Below, piece by piece: positions 18,775-28,200 of a DNA stretch of 64,000 bases; positions within the stretch are counted from its first letter, which is position 1, and each line of letters opens with the position of its first letter. Position numbers and translations under genes: made by a program. Source of the DNA: Vibrio neptunius (GTDB taxonomy: Bacteria; Pseudomonadota; Gammaproteobacteria; Enterobacterales; Vibrionaceae); assembly GCF_000967495.1 (NCBI RefSeq), contig NZ_JXXU01000011.1, forward strand, positions 1 through 64,000, in the 5' to 3' direction. The notes beneath the pieces were generated by a model. The model was not told where the DNA came from. It did no database searches and saw only the letters and a program-made list of their open reading frames with translations.

Positions 18775-20487
18775 ATGATTAGGTTTGAATTAGGAAACCA
18801 AATCTGCGTTTGTTTGTCAGACAGCAACATTTCATTAGAATTAAACCACACACGACACTCTTCTCTTTCGATCAGTCAGAATGAATACCTGATTTTAAGT
18901 ATCATCTCTTGCTACGGAACGCTAAACGCGCCAATAAGTCAGCGTTGTATTGAGCGCAAGATCTCTCAATATCACAACATCACACTGCCTGAAAATGGAT
19001 TTAAAAACATCGTTGCTTCTCTTCGAAAAAAATTCAAACAACTGACCAAGTCACATCTGAACTCTCGTAAAAACATCATTGAAAACATCCACAGAGTCGG
19101 TTATTTCGTCCCGTTTAAAAGCCATGACAATCAACAAAATGGGGCTCAACAACAAGCCAAGCTCAATAAAACATCCAAGTCCGCTATGCGTCACGCTATC
19201 GCGTTTTGTCTGACAGATAAGAAGCTCTATGTCGATTTGGGGCTGACCTTGGCCATAGCCAGTTTTATATTCTTTGCCACATGCTATTACGCAATCAATA
19301 GCATTTTACATCAGGGATACTTTGGTAATGTTGAAGACTTTACCGATTCCCTCTCCGAACAATCTTGTTTCTCGGACCCGAATACACTGCAGTCGCTTTT
19401 TGATAATGTTGAACTGATTGAATCAAGTATGATGATAGATAAGTTCAATACCTACTGCCTTGTCACTGCCGAATCCGTGATGCCCATCAATCATGACCAA
19501 TATGATGACTGGTTCAAAAATGGCAATTACACCACTCAAACTCTGGAGAAAAATAACACCAAGATAACGGTGCGAGTTAAGAATATTAACTTATACCGTT
19601 CCATTGAGAACTACATTTCTAGTACTTTCCTAAAAGGTATGAAGGTTTGCACCAATACGGGTAATTCTTTTGATATAGGCAGTACGGAAGGAAAGGTGTT
19701 TGTTTCCAAAGAGCAAAGCGATGGATTCAAAGAGTTTTTCTACGTTTCAAATCCATTTAAAAATATCTTGCTCTTCACAGCGTTGCTTGCTGTAACGATG
19801 CGATACAAACGCTTACTCGCAGTCATTCAATATTTTTGGGCAATTCGCCGTTTAAATCTCAAACTTGAGCCTATTTATGACACCACCTGTCATCAGAATA
19901 TTCACTACGAAGCTTTATCACGCTTTAGTGTTAAAAACACTCAACAGTTCATTGAAACCCTCATCGCCAACAAGCTGCTATTACTGCATACCTTGTTAGT
20001 TATCCGCATTATATATAGCGATAGTAAGTCTCTTATTGCACCATTAAGTATCAACGTATGTCCTTCTCTGTTAAGCGGTAAACACTTCTCCGTGCTTTAT
20101 TGGGAGCTCAAGCAATATGATTGCAATCATCTGACAATTGAAATCACTGAAAATGCCTCTATGTACTATACACAAGAGATCTATCGGAATATCACTAGAC
20201 TAAAAACACTCGGGTGCTCCATCAGCATTGATGATTTCGGTACCGGTAACAACAACGTTGAACTTATTGGTAAGATAAAGCCCGACTACCTTAAGATTGA
20301 TCGCGAGTTTGTTCTCGGCCTAAAAAAGGACATCAAGCGTATCGAAACATTGAGACAGCTAATTGCGATTGGTAGAGCCAATCAGTGCAAGGTTATTGTT
20401 GAAGGGGTTGAAACTGCCGACTGTGCGCATTTACTGACCACCTTGGGTGCCCACATCCATCAAGGTTTCTACTATTCATTAAGTTAA
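18775..20487 (+). CDS. membrane-spanning wHTH/EAL regulator with periplasmic cysteine sensor domain
   Basis: A 570-residue protein with an unusual order of parts. A ToxR/OmpR-type winged helix (1-120, with NEYLILSIISCYGTL and RKNIIENIHRVGYFVPF) is followed by a membrane helix (about 155-177), a periplasmic region (178-325), a second helix (327-345) and a cytoplasmic EAL domain (375-570). The EAL motifs look complete: Glu379 in YEALSRF, INVCPS, IEITENA, DDFGTG, YLKIDREF, VEGVET and HQGF, so c-di-GMP hydrolysis is likely. The periplasmic part has Cys198, Cys228 and Cys292, and resembles the redox-sensing CSS-motif domain of some E. coli EAL proteins. AGGAG lies upstream of the ATG. Likely a regulator linking periplasmic redox state, c-di-GMP and transcription; the target genes are unknown. 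Confidence 0.85.
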   Translation: MIRFELGNQICVCLSDSNISLELNHTRHSSLSISQNEYLILSIISCYGTLNAPISQRCIERKISQYHNITLPENGFKNIVASLRKKFKQLTKSHLNSRKNIIENIHRVGYFVPFKSHDNQQNGAQQQAKLNKTSKSAMRHAIAFCLTDKKLYVDLGLTLAIASFIFFATCYYAINSILHQGYFGNVEDFTDSLSEQSCFSDPNTLQSLFDNVELIESSMMIDKFNTYCLVTAESVMPINHDQYDDWFKNGNYTTQTLEKNNTKITVRVKNINLYRSIENYISSTFLKGMKVCTNTGNSFDIGSTEGKVFVSKEQSDGFKEFFYVSNPFKNILLFTALLAVTMRYKRLLAVIQYFWAIRRLNLKLEPIYDTTCHQNIHYEALSRFSVKNTQQFIETLIANKLLLLHTLLVIRIIYSDSKSLIAPLSINVCPSLLSGKHFSVLYWELKQYDCNHLTIEITENASMYYTQEIYRNITRLKTLGCSISIDDFGTGNNNVELIGKIKPDYLKIDREFVLGLKKDIKRIETLRQLIAIGRANQCKVIVEGVETADCAHLLTTLGAHIHQGFYYSLS

Positions 20488-20513
20488 AAAAGGCGGGAGA
20501 CCCGCCTTTTATT
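20485..20513. terminator. bidirectional intrinsic terminator
   Basis: A 10-bp stem (AAAAGGCGGG/CCCGCCTTTT) with a three-base loop and A/T tracts on both flanks, between the convergent wHTH-EAL and permease genes. Confidence 0.9.
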
Positions 20514-21667
20514 TAGATAACTTGGGAAACAAGCAAGAAGCCACCAAAAAACAAAGAAAACATCAACATTATACTTCCACCTTCTGCGGTGTATCGCGTC
20601 GTCTCTGCATTGGCAAGCCTTATCTTGTATACCATAGCAAGTGGTACAAACACTGCCAAAAACACCAGAATGATCCCAGCGTAGCTCAACACTGCCAAAA
20701 ACTTGTCTGCAGCCAACAAGGCTCCTGCAAGTGGCAAAATGAACGTAATCACGTAGGTGACAAGATGGTTCTGCCGGAACATATCACGGTTTTGATTGAA
20801 TAAAGACATGGCCACACCAAAGAACGACGTCAATAGCGCCAACCCTGTAAACACCGATAGAATAGTACCAATCCAAGGCGAGTGATGTTCAAAGGCTTGG
20901 ATAAGCTCTGACACATTGGAGAACTCGCCTAGCTGTTCGGGTTGTAAGTTACCGACAACAGCAAACAACCAGCATAAGTAGCAGAGCAAGGGAATCACTG
21001 AACCAACAATCACCATGTTTCGTAATTGGTGATCGGTCGCTTCATGGTTGTAAGAGACGAGAGAAGGTATAACAACCATAAACCCGAAGCTAGTAAACAG
21101 TACAGCACTGGTTTTGAACAGGGCTAAATGATCATGATTCATCACCTGAGTGATGTTAGCGAAACGAAAGTCTGGCAGTAGCAGAGCCAAACTCAAACTT
21201 AGACTAGCAATCATGATGAAAAACAGTGAGCGGTTGAGTTTGTCAATAACACCTGTACCACAGGCGATAACCGCACCAGCAATAAGCGTGAAGAGAATTT
21301 GAGTCTGGCTAGCAGAGAGTTCAATACCTATTTCTCTGGTAAACTGACCTAAGAGGTCTGCCGCACCAAGAATGTAAGCCATTAGCAAACAAATCAATAA
21401 AGCGTATAGCAGCAGGTTCGTTACTAACTGCCCCACTTTTCCTAGTGTCTGACGAGCCACAGAGTTAAGGCCCAAACCACCGCCTGCCTTTAACGTCGCT
21501 TCGAGTAACAACAAAGCCGCGTAAGTTGTCCCAAAGCAGATAAAAATCATTAATAATGATCCATACCACAAACCAAATTGTGCTAGAACCATTGGAATGG
21601 CTAGCATGCCAGCACCGAGTGCAGTACCGGAAATAATCAGGGAGCTACCCAGAAGTTTAGTATTCAT
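20513..21667 (-). CDS. tyrP: aromatic amino-acid permease, TyrP-like (HAAAP family)
   Basis: A 384-residue permease with about eleven membrane helices. The N-terminus LGSSLIISGTALGAGMLAIP carries the HAAAP family helix-1 glycine turn. Overall it looks closer to TyrP (tyrosine) than to Mtr or TnaB (tryptophan), but the substrate call is from general resemblance and could be wrong. TyrR, which regulates tyrP in E. coli, is encoded 14 kb away, but I did not find a convincing TGTAAA-N6-TTTACA box in the 466 bases upstream. The ribosome-binding site is poor. It shares a terminator with the convergent EAL gene. Confidence 0.82.
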   Translation of the reverse strand: MNTKLLGSSLIISGTALGAGMLAIPMVLAQFGLWYGSLLMIFICFGTTYAALLLLEATLKAGGGLGLNSVARQTLGKVGQLVTNLLLYALLICLLMAYILGAADLLGQFTREIGIELSASQTQILFTLIAGAVIACGTGVIDKLNRSLFFIMIASLSLSLALLLPDFRFANITQVMNHDHLALFKTSAVLFTSFGFMVVIPSLVSYNHEATDHQLRNMVIVGSVIPLLCYLCWLFAVVGNLQPEQLGEFSNVSELIQAFEHHSPWIGTILSVFTGLALLTSFFGVAMSLFNQNRDMFRQNHLVTYVITFILPLAGALLAADKFLAVLSYAGIILVFLAVFVPLAMVYKIRLANAETTRYTAEGGSIMLMFSLFFGGFLLVSQVI

Positions 21668-22133
21668 AATTGTCGTATCTGTTTTAATAAATAAAAGATT
21701 GAGATGTGCGCGTGCCTAGCGCGGGGCCAAGAATCAAAAACGATACGAATAGCGGGCTTTATAGAAAAAAAGGCTTAGGAAAGAGTGGCGCAGAGAAAAA
21801 ACGCAGTTGAACATGGAGAGGGGAACGAGTGACGTCGATAAAACGTGTGGCGAACCTTCTGTCGGTTCGATGATCGGGGTTGTAATTTTGAAGATCATTG
21901 AGGTGTCCGATTAAGTGAGACAGTCCTTTAAAACAAAGCAGCAATTCCTCTGCTACCTACTCTTCAGCATGAAGAGAATAAACATCTTAAACATTGACGA
22001 TAGGATTGCAATCTCCCCAAGAGAGAAAATGCGCTATTCACTGACAAAAACACAGAATACGCTTTAAAGCTGGCGGATGAGTATCAAAAAAGCGAAGCTC
22101 TGTGCTTCGCTTCTTTTCAAACATATAGGTATG
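21668..22133 (-). other. 466-base non-coding leader region upstream of the permease
   Basis: No protein gene is convincing here. It must hold the permease promoter. On the minus strand a 26-codon frame (21814 to 21734) encodes an aromatic-rich peptide with six Phe and three Tyr, including LFFYKARYSYRF, but it lacks a ribosome-binding site, and the only hairpin after it (GCGC arms near 21708-21725) is weak. A palindrome CTCTTCAGCATGAAGAG lies near 21960. No clear TyrR box was seen. Confidence 0.4.
22086..22111 (-). terminator. intrinsic terminator after queD
   Basis: An 8-bp stem (AGCGAAGC/GCTTCGCT) with a five-base loop, followed on the minus strand by a run of T. It ends queD. Confidence 0.85.
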
Positions 22134-22496
22134 TTATTCGCCTGCGTAAATGCAACCTGCGGTACACGTCTCTTTAATTTCAACTTTGCTCAGTAGTGGC
22201 AAGGTTGGCTTCACTTTCTGCCAAATCCATTTCGCCAGTACTTCGCTGGTCGGATTCTCTAAACCTTCAATATCATTGAGGTAGTAGTGGTCAAGTTGAT
22301 CATAAATAGGTTTAAACGCGGCTTTGATTTCCGCAAAGTCGACAACCCACCCGGTATGAGGATCAACTTCGCCTTCTACATATAGACGAACTAAGAAAGA
22401 GTGGCCATGCAGTCGACCGCACTTATGCCCTTCCGGTACATGTGGAAGGTGATGTGCCGCTTCAAACATAAACTCTTTGTATAATTCAGTTTTCAT
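22134..22496 (-). CDS. queD: 6-carboxy-5,6,7,8-tetrahydropterin synthase
   Basis: A 120-residue QueD enzyme, which turns 7,8-dihydroneopterin triphosphate into 6-carboxytetrahydropterin in queuosine (tRNA modification) synthesis. The zinc ligands are His15, His30 and His32, and the catalytic cysteine is Cys26, all within [13 protein letters not shown] and the preceding EAAHH. Length and motifs match E. coli QueD. It is a single-gene unit here with its own terminator. No preQ1 riboswitch was recognised in the 290-base upstream gap. Confidence 0.95.
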   Translation of the reverse strand: MKTELYKEFMFEAAHHLPHVPEGHKCGRLHGHSFLVRLYVEGEVDPHTGWVVDFAEIKAAFKPIYDQLDHYYLNDIEGLENPTSEVLAKWIWQKVKPTLPLLSKVEIKETCTAGCIYAGE

Positions 22497-22789
22497 TTTG
22501 GATCTCAGGCATTACAAAAAGACAGGCAATACTAAGGAAATAGTGTAGTAGTGACAAGGTGCACTCAGCGATTAATAAAATTATTTATAAGATGGTGAAT
22601 TCTCAATTTTTGTAGCACGCCGAAAAAATGTCGCTACGTCAAAGTTTTGATTACATAAGCCCCACATCACATTTACATAATCCACACATTGTGTAGGGTC
22701 ACAATAACCATGTACATCCATTGAGTGAATGTGCATATAAGTCATTATATTTGACGTCTATTCCAATTCTAACAATTAAGCAGTTGTAA

Positions 22790-24403
22790 ATGAGCTCAAC
22801 CATTACTACCAAGTTGCTGGCAACCCTAGTCACCGTGTTCTCTCTGGTACTGGCTTCCTCCACCGCCTATCAGTATTGGCAACAAAAAGAGCTGATGAAT
22901 TCCGTTCTCAGCGAACAGTTACACGACAAAGCCAGTAACTACTTCGACAGCCTCAATATGATGATGCTAACCGGAACCATGGCGCAAAAAGAAACACTTC
23001 GCCAAAAAGCCTTAGCTCAGGATGGTATCGAGCAGGTCAAAGTCCTTCGTGCTGACGCAGTCAGTAAGCTGTATGGCCCAGGCCAACCAAACCAAGCACC
23101 TGAAGACGAGATTGATCAACGTGCTCTCAGTGGCGAACTAGTTATCGAGCCCATTTCTGCCGCATGGGGTAATGGTTTAGTTGTCGCTTTACCTATGAAG
23201 GCCAGTGAAAACTATCGTGGTACCAATTGTGTCTCTTGTCACATGGCCCCAGAAGGCGAGGTACTCGGTGCTATTCGCCTAGAGTACAACTTATCTCACG
23301 TCAATAGTATGATCAGCCAGCGCACAATGATCGCCGTAACCATTATGGCAACATTTGGCTTCATCGGCTTTTTGTTGACTCTGTTCCTGATCCGTAAATT
23401 CATTGTTCGTCCTATCCAGAAAACATCACGTTACATGCAGAGTGTGAGTGAAAGTAAAGATCTCTCGAAACGGATTGAGCATAATAACAAGGATGAAATT
23501 GGCCAGCTGTCTATGGCGATCAACTCGTTTATGGATACTGTGAGTCACAGTTTAGAGAGAGTACAAGAAACCTCCCACCATCTGACCCATTCAGCAACGG
23601 GACTCACAGATGTTGCTCGAGTCACAGACCAAGCTGCGCATAATCAGCAAAATGAAACCTCGGATGTCCAAACCAGCATCGAGCAAATGCAGTCCCAGCA
23701 GGTACAAGTTGAGCGAGCCACTGATGATGCCTCTAGCTTGATCAAACACACCACCAGCATCGCTGAACAAAGCGCGACTCAGGCGCATAACGCCAGTACT
23801 GAAATTAAGAGCCTAGTCACCGATATTGAACAAGTGAAAGTCAACATTGTTGAACTCAACGATCAAACGGCAGAAGTATCGACTATTTTGGAGGTCATCA
23901 AAGGTATTGCGGAGCAAACTAATCTGCTAGCGCTGAACGCTGCTATCGAAGCGGCACGAGCAGGTGATCAAGGTCGTGGTTTTGCTGTGGTCGCGGATGA
24001 AGTACGTCAGCTAGCAAGTCGAACGTCGCAGGCTACCGGCAGTATCGAAAACATCATTTCTCAGTTCCAAAAAGATAGTGAAAGCTCACTGTCCTCGGTT
24101 GATACCGTGTGCGAAACCGCTCATCAACGCTCCAATGAGATTGAAGCGCTGTCTGTGGCAATGTCTGAAGTAGTGACGGAAATGCAACAAGCACTCTCTC
24201 ATGCACAAAGTATTCAGCAGCAAACAAGCAATACCACTCATATTAGTCAGCAGGTACAGCACAAAGTCGAAATCATCACCCTGCATGCCGATGACACCTC
24301 TCAATCTGCCGCAAAAACGCGCGACATCAGCATGAATCTAGAGCAACTTTCAGAACATTTGGAGTCTTTGATCAACCAATTTACCCTTTCGCGGAAGAAT
24401 TGA
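22790..24403 (+). CDS. methyl-accepting chemotaxis protein with periplasmic c-type haem motif
   Basis: A 537-residue chemoreceptor. TM1 spans about residues 6-28, a periplasmic sensor 29-178 and TM2 about 183-205, then HAMP and the signalling domain with [20 protein letters not shown] near the tip. The sensor carries a covalent haem-binding CxxCH motif at Cys147-Cys150-His151 ([13 protein letters not shown]). It resembles the Tll0287-like/haem-PAS sensors known from Geobacter chemoreceptors, which respond to redox or gas ligands. The start ATG lacks a good ribosome-binding site. It is not in an operon; asnS follows after a promoter and hairpin. Confidence 0.9.
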   Translation: MSSTITTKLLATLVTVFSLVLASSTAYQYWQQKELMNSVLSEQLHDKASNYFDSLNMMMLTGTMAQKETLRQKALAQDGIEQVKVLRADAVSKLYGPGQPNQAPEDEIDQRALSGELVIEPISAAWGNGLVVALPMKASENYRGTNCVSCHMAPEGEVLGAIRLEYNLSHVNSMISQRTMIAVTIMATFGFIGFLLTLFLIRKFIVRPIQKTSRYMQSVSESKDLSKRIEHNNKDEIGQLSMAINSFMDTVSHSLERVQETSHHLTHSATGLTDVARVTDQAAHNQQNETSDVQTSIEQMQSQQVQVERATDDASSLIKHTTSIAEQSATQAHNASTEIKSLVTDIEQVKVNIVELNDQTAEVSTILEVIKGIAEQTNLLALNAAIEAARAGDQGRGFAVVADEVRQLASRTSQATGSIENIISQFQKDSESSLSSVDTVCETAHQRSNEIEALSVAMSEVVTEMQQALSHAQSIQQQTSNTTHISQQVQHKVEIITLHADDTSQSAAKTRDISMNLEQLSEHLESLINQFTLSRKN

Positions 24404-24445
24404 GTCGATTTGGACATTTTTTGCGCCACTATTAGCGAATAAAGG

Positions 24446-24473
24446 TTGAAGCCTAAGAATTGAAAGGTAATAT
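24446..24473 (+). promoter_or_regulatory. predicted sigma-70 promoter for asnS
   Basis: TTGAAG at 24446-24451 and TAATAT at 24468-24473, spaced by 16 bases. Transcription would start near 24480, just before a short leader frame and the hairpin upstream of asnS. Predicted by eye only. Confidence 0.5.
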
Positions 24474-24500
24474 GTTCCATTGAATAGATGAAATTCAATC

Positions 24501-24563
24501 CAACCCAATGTTTGCTCGCTTTTTATTCAGTGAGTCCACAATAAAACATTGGGTTGATTTTTT
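24501..24563 (+). promoter_or_regulatory. terminator-like hairpin in the asnS leader, possible attenuator
   Basis: A perfect 13-bp stem (CAACCCAATGTTT at 24501-24513 with AAACATTGGGTTG at 24544-24556) is followed by A and six T. The 30-base loop contains a smaller inner stem (CTCGCT/AGTGAG). It lies 30 bases before the asnS start and downstream of the predicted asnS promoter, so it could regulate asnS by premature termination. It may instead be the terminator of the chemoreceptor gene. A 17-codon frame at 24488 has only one Asn codon. Confidence 0.6.
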
Positions 24564-24586
24564 ACTCAATGGAGAATATTTACAAC

Positions 24587-25987
24587 ATGACTTACGCGCC
24601 TGTATCAGACGTATTAAGCGGTAAGCTAGCAGTTGACAGTGAGGTAACTGTCCGCGGCTGGATCCGCTCGCGTCGTGATTCCAAAGCTGGAATCTCTTTC
24701 CTTGCCATCTACGACGGCTCTTGTTTCGACCCGATTCAGGCCGTGGTCCCTAATAATCTAAATAATTACAACGAAGAAGTTCTAAAACTGACAACAGGTT
24801 GTTCTGTTGAAGTGACAGGTACTATCGTTGAATCTCCAGCAAAAGGTCAGGACTTTGAGCTTGCAGCGACAGATGTAAAAGTCGTTGGCTGGGTTGAAGA
24901 TGCTGATACTTATCCGATGGCGAAAACTCGTCACTCGATTGAATACCTACGTGAAGTAGCACACCTTCGTCCACGTACGAACGTTATTGGCGCTGTCGCG
25001 CGTGTACGTAACTGTTTGTCTCAGGCAATTCACCGTTTCTACCACGAGCAAGGTTACTTCTGGGTGTCTGCACCGCTTATTACCGCTTCTGATGCAGAAG
25101 GTGCAGGTGAAATGTTCCGCGTATCTACGCTAGACATGGAAAACCTACCGCGCACAGAACAAGGTAAAGTGGACTACAACGAAGACTTCTTTGGTAAAGA
25201 GACGTTCCTAACCGTATCTGGCCAGCTTAATGGCGAAGCTTACGCTTGTGCGCTAAGCAAAGTGTACACATTTGGCCCTACCTTCCGTGCAGAAAACTCA
25301 AACACCAGCCGCCACCTAGCGGAATTCTGGATGGTTGAGCCTGAAGTTGCTTTCGCTGATCTTGAAGATATCGCGAAACTGTCTGAAGACATGCTGAAGT
25401 ACGTATTTAAAGCAGTACTGGAAGAGCGTCGTGATGACCTTGAGTTCTTTGCACAACGTATCGACAAAGAAGCGATTACTCGCCTAGAGAAATTTGTTGA
25501 GTCTGATTTCGCTCAGGTTGATTACACTGATGCCATCCAGATTCTTCTCGACTCTGGCCGTGACTTCGAATTCCCAGTTGAATGGGGTATCGATATGTCT
25601 TCAGAGCACGAGCGTTATCTCGCTGAAGAACACTTCAAAGCACCAGTAATCGTTAAGAACTACCCGAAAGACATCAAAGCCTTCTACATGCGCCTCAACG
25701 AAGATGGAAAAACAGTAGCAGCAATGGATGTACTTGCACCAGGCATTGGTGAAATCATCGGTGGTTCTCAGCGTGAAGAGCGTCTGGACGTTCTTGATGC
25801 CCGCATGCGCGATATCGGCATCGATCCAGAGCACATGGATTGGTACCGTGACCTTCGTCGCTACGGCACAGTTCCTCACTCAGGTTTCGGTCTGGGCTTT
25901 GAGCGTCTGGTTTCTTACGTAACAGGTATGGGTAACGTACGTGACGTCATTCCATTCCCACGTACACCGCGCTCAGCTAATTTCTAA
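24587..25987 (+). CDS. asnS: asparagine--tRNA ligase
   Basis: A 466-residue class IIb aminoacyl-tRNA synthetase charging tRNA-Asn. The N-terminal OB-fold anticodon domain begins [19 protein letters not shown]. Class II motif 2 is [21 protein letters not shown]-like, and motif 3 is [15 protein letters not shown]. The ATG at 24587 (MTYAPVSDV) with GGAG 12 bases upstream fits the family N-terminus better than in-frame ATGs 5-11 codons upstream. Its leader holds a strong hairpin. A clear terminator follows. Confidence 0.97.
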   Translation: MTYAPVSDVLSGKLAVDSEVTVRGWIRSRRDSKAGISFLAIYDGSCFDPIQAVVPNNLNNYNEEVLKLTTGCSVEVTGTIVESPAKGQDFELAATDVKVVGWVEDADTYPMAKTRHSIEYLREVAHLRPRTNVIGAVARVRNCLSQAIHRFYHEQGYFWVSAPLITASDAEGAGEMFRVSTLDMENLPRTEQGKVDYNEDFFGKETFLTVSGQLNGEAYACALSKVYTFGPTFRAENSNTSRHLAEFWMVEPEVAFADLEDIAKLSEDMLKYVFKAVLEERRDDLEFFAQRIDKEAITRLEKFVESDFAQVDYTDAIQILLDSGRDFEFPVEWGIDMSSEHERYLAEEHFKAPVIVKNYPKDIKAFYMRLNEDGKTVAAMDVLAPGIGEIIGGSQREERLDVLDARMRDIGIDPEHMDWYRDLRRYGTVPHSGFGLGFERLVSYVTGMGNVRDVIPFPRTPRSANF

Positions 25988-26010
25988 GCAAAAAGCACAC
26001 TGATAACATT

Positions 26011-26037
26011 AAAAAGCCTCCTCATGGAGGCTTTTTT
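26011..26037 (+). terminator. intrinsic terminator after asnS
   Basis: A stem AAAAAGCCTCC/GGAGGCTTTTTT with a TCAT loop and a T tract, 23 bases after the asnS stop. Confidence 0.92.
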
Positions 26038-26067
26038 AATGTCTGCCACTATTCAAATTTGGCCGTA

Positions 26068-26268
26068 GTGAAAACGTCACATTATTATCAAGCGCGCAAC
26101 ACCAAGGTGTTTGGGTTGGATGATTTGTATTAAGCATGGAAACCACGAACATGGATTAGGAGCATACAAGCCCTATGTCGAGGTAGCAGCGCGTTGCAGA
26201 ATGCGGAAGATTTGATGGCCTTCTATCCCGATAATAGTCGCCCAACCTCCGCAAATCCTGAGAAATAG
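26068..26268 (+). pseudogene. possible small decayed reading frame
   Basis: A frame from GTG 26068 reads 21 codons (KTSHYYQARNTKVFGLDDLY) to a TAA at 26131, then continues in the same frame for another 44 sense codons to TAG 26266-26268. A terminator-like hairpin follows directly. One in-frame stop in an otherwise open 66-codon frame could be a broken gene or chance. I recognise no family, and there is no ribosome-binding site before the GTG. Low confidence. Confidence 0.25.
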
Positions 26269-26276
26269 AGTATCGG

Positions 26277-26303
26277 AGCCTCCCTCATTTAGGGAGGCTT
26301 TCG
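26277..26303 (+). terminator. terminator-like hairpin without a clear gene
   Basis: An 8-bp stem (AGCCTCCC/GGGAGGCT) and a seven-base loop, with only a short T-rich tail (TTTCGTT). The rightward transcript it would end is not obvious; it could serve the possible decayed frame or a small RNA. The stem arms are identical to those of the sdaC-sdaA hairpin. Confidence 0.5.
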
Positions 26304-26310
26304 TTCGCTG

Positions 26311-26517
26311 TTAAGAATCTTGTGCTTTTGAGGCGTATTTGATACCAAACAGGCAAAGCCCAAACATGACAAATGGAATCGCGGCAGCCGTGTATTCTGT
26401 CCAAACCATATCAGCAAAAGACTTAGCAAGAATCAGGTGACCAAAAATCAATAAGAATGCACAGAAAATCGCGACAATAATCAAACGAAATTCCTGCTTA
26501 TGGCGTTGTTTTTCCAT
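26311..26517 (-). CDS. small two-helix membrane protein, unknown
   Basis: A 68-residue protein with two hydrophobic segments (about 11-30 and 42-60) and basic, polar ends. AGCGAGGAAAGT precedes the ATG on the minus strand, which gives a clear ribosome-binding site. No family recognised. It lies downstream of the MocR regulator gene, but about 100 bases separate them with no sign of coupling. Confidence 0.6.
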   Translation of the reverse strand: MEKQRHKQEFRLIIVAIFCAFLLIFGHLILAKSFADMVWTEYTAAAIPFVMFGLCLFGIKYASKAQDS

Positions 26518-26613
26518 ACTTTCCTCGCTAACTGTATAAATTTCCCGATTATTTCATCACAGAGTTGATCGGTAAGCGCAGTACAGTTGAAGCGAAAAAT
26601 GACCAAACAGTGA

Positions 26614-28005
26614 TTAATCAGTGATCGCCTTAGCAATTTCCATCATGATCTGCTCCAGCTTGCTGGTCATAGGATATGAAGCGTTCAAACGGATACAATT
26701 CTGGAACTGCTCACGGGAGCTAAACAGCCGCCCATAAGCAATAGTAATTCCACGCTGTTGTAATCTTTGGTAAAGCAAGTAAGTGTCTACCCCCTTGCTC
26801 AATTCTATCCAGACAAAGTACCCCCCCTGAGGCTGACTAACTATAGTCCCTTGAGGGAAACAACGTTTCACGACCTCAATAAAAACCTGTTGTCTGACCG
26901 CTAATTCCTTACGCAGTTTTCTGAGGTGATTATCAAGGCTTTCATATTGAAGGAAGTGCGCGACGCCTTCCTGAACGGGCACACTGCCTGATAACGTCGA
27001 TACCAGCTGCAGCTTCTGTAGTCGCTCATTAAACTGACCATTAACCACCCAACCAACCCGATACCCTGGGCATAAGGATTTAGACAATGAGCCGCACAGA
27101 AGAACCCTATCTTCTTGGTCCCAGTACTTAAGCGGCATAGGTTTATCATCACCAAAATACAATTCAGAATAAACGTCATCTTCGACGACCGCGATCTGGT
27201 ATCGGTTCGCTAGCTCGACCACCTTTTTCCTACCACTGGGCGCCAAGCTCGCGCCAGTCGGGTTATGAAAATTTGGCATTAACCAGCACGCTGATACTTT
27301 GTGCCTCTTAATCGCTCGTTCAAACTTCTTTATACACAACCCGGTTTCAGGGTGGACCGGAACTTCAATCGCTTTGAGGTTTAATCGCTCAATCGCCTGA
27401 ATAGCGCCATAGAATGCCGGTGCTTCAACAATCACTGTATCACCCGGCTGAGTGACCACCTGCAGCCCTAGGTTCAACGCTTCCATTGCGCCTGAGGTAA
27501 TAACGATATCAGTATGAGCGACCGTTATACCTTGCTTAAGATAACGTTGGGCGATTTGACGGCGCAGCGCTTCGTTACCTGGTGGCATGTTGTCAAACAC
27601 ACTATTGAGTGGCATTTTTCTGCCAGCGCTGGCTAGATGACGATTCAATGCTTGTAGAGGGAATAAATTAGGATCAGGAAAAGCCGAACCGAGCGCAATA
27701 TCGGCTTTACTATTGCTTTGTAGGAACTCGTATAGCTTGTCGTTAAACTCAGGTGCAACCACTTTGCTTTCTGGCTCAGGCGTTGAAACCCGTTCCATGA
27801 TCGAAGTGACGAAATAGCCTGACTGCGGTTTGGCGAGTAACCAACCTTGAGATTCAAGAAGTTGATAAGCTTGAAGGACAGTTGAAGCGCTGACTGAGCG
27901 GTTACGGCTGGTCATTCGAATCGACGGCACTTTTTCCCCTGCTCGCCAAATGCCATTCTCAATTTGTAACTTAAGCTGTTCGGCCAATTGTTGATAGCGA
28001 TTCAT
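26614..28005 (-). CDS. MocR-family transcriptional regulator (GntR wHTH fused to aminotransferase-like domain)
   Basis: A 463-residue MocR/PdxR-type regulator. The N-terminal GntR winged helix (1-75) begins MNRYQQLAEQLKLQIENGIW and includes SASTVLQAYQLLESQGWL. The C-terminal fold type I aminotransferase domain carries the PLP-binding lysine (about residue 306) in GSLSKSLCPGYRVGW. Such proteins sense PLP or an amino-acid adduct and usually regulate a nearby or divergent gene. The divergent neighbour here is a small hypothetical protein. GAGGGAAGT precedes the ATG. The effector and target are unknown; PdxR or TauR identity is not supported. Confidence 0.92.
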   Translation of the reverse strand: MNRYQQLAEQLKLQIENGIWRAGEKVPSIRMTSRNRSVSASTVLQAYQLLESQGWLLAKPQSGYFVTSIMERVSTPEPESKVVAPEFNDKLYEFLQSNSKADIALGSAFPDPNLFPLQALNRHLASAGRKMPLNSVFDNMPPGNEALRRQIAQRYLKQGITVAHTDIVITSGAMEALNLGLQVVTQPGDTVIVEAPAFYGAIQAIERLNLKAIEVPVHPETGLCIKKFERAIKRHKVSACWLMPNFHNPTGASLAPSGRKKVVELANRYQIAVVEDDVYSELYFGDDKPMPLKYWDQEDRVLLCGSLSKSLCPGYRVGWVVNGQFNERLQKLQLVSTLSGSVPVQEGVAHFLQYESLDNHLRKLRKELAVRQQVFIEVVKRCFPQGTIVSQPQGGYFVWIELSKGVDTYLLYQRLQQRGITIAYGRLFSSREQFQNCIRLNASYPMTSKLEQIMMEIAKAITD

Positions 28006-28200
28006 ACTTCCCTCACCTTGTCATTCAGGAAACAAAAGATATCACACATTTGATTGACACTGGCTTAAGCTCACTAAACAATTTTATTAATTTTTAACGC
28101 ACCCCGTTTGTTGACACTTATCACATTAAATATTTACTTCTCTGTTACATTTAATCACGTATCAGTGATCCGAATAACTCAACGTAAGGACCGGGTAAGA

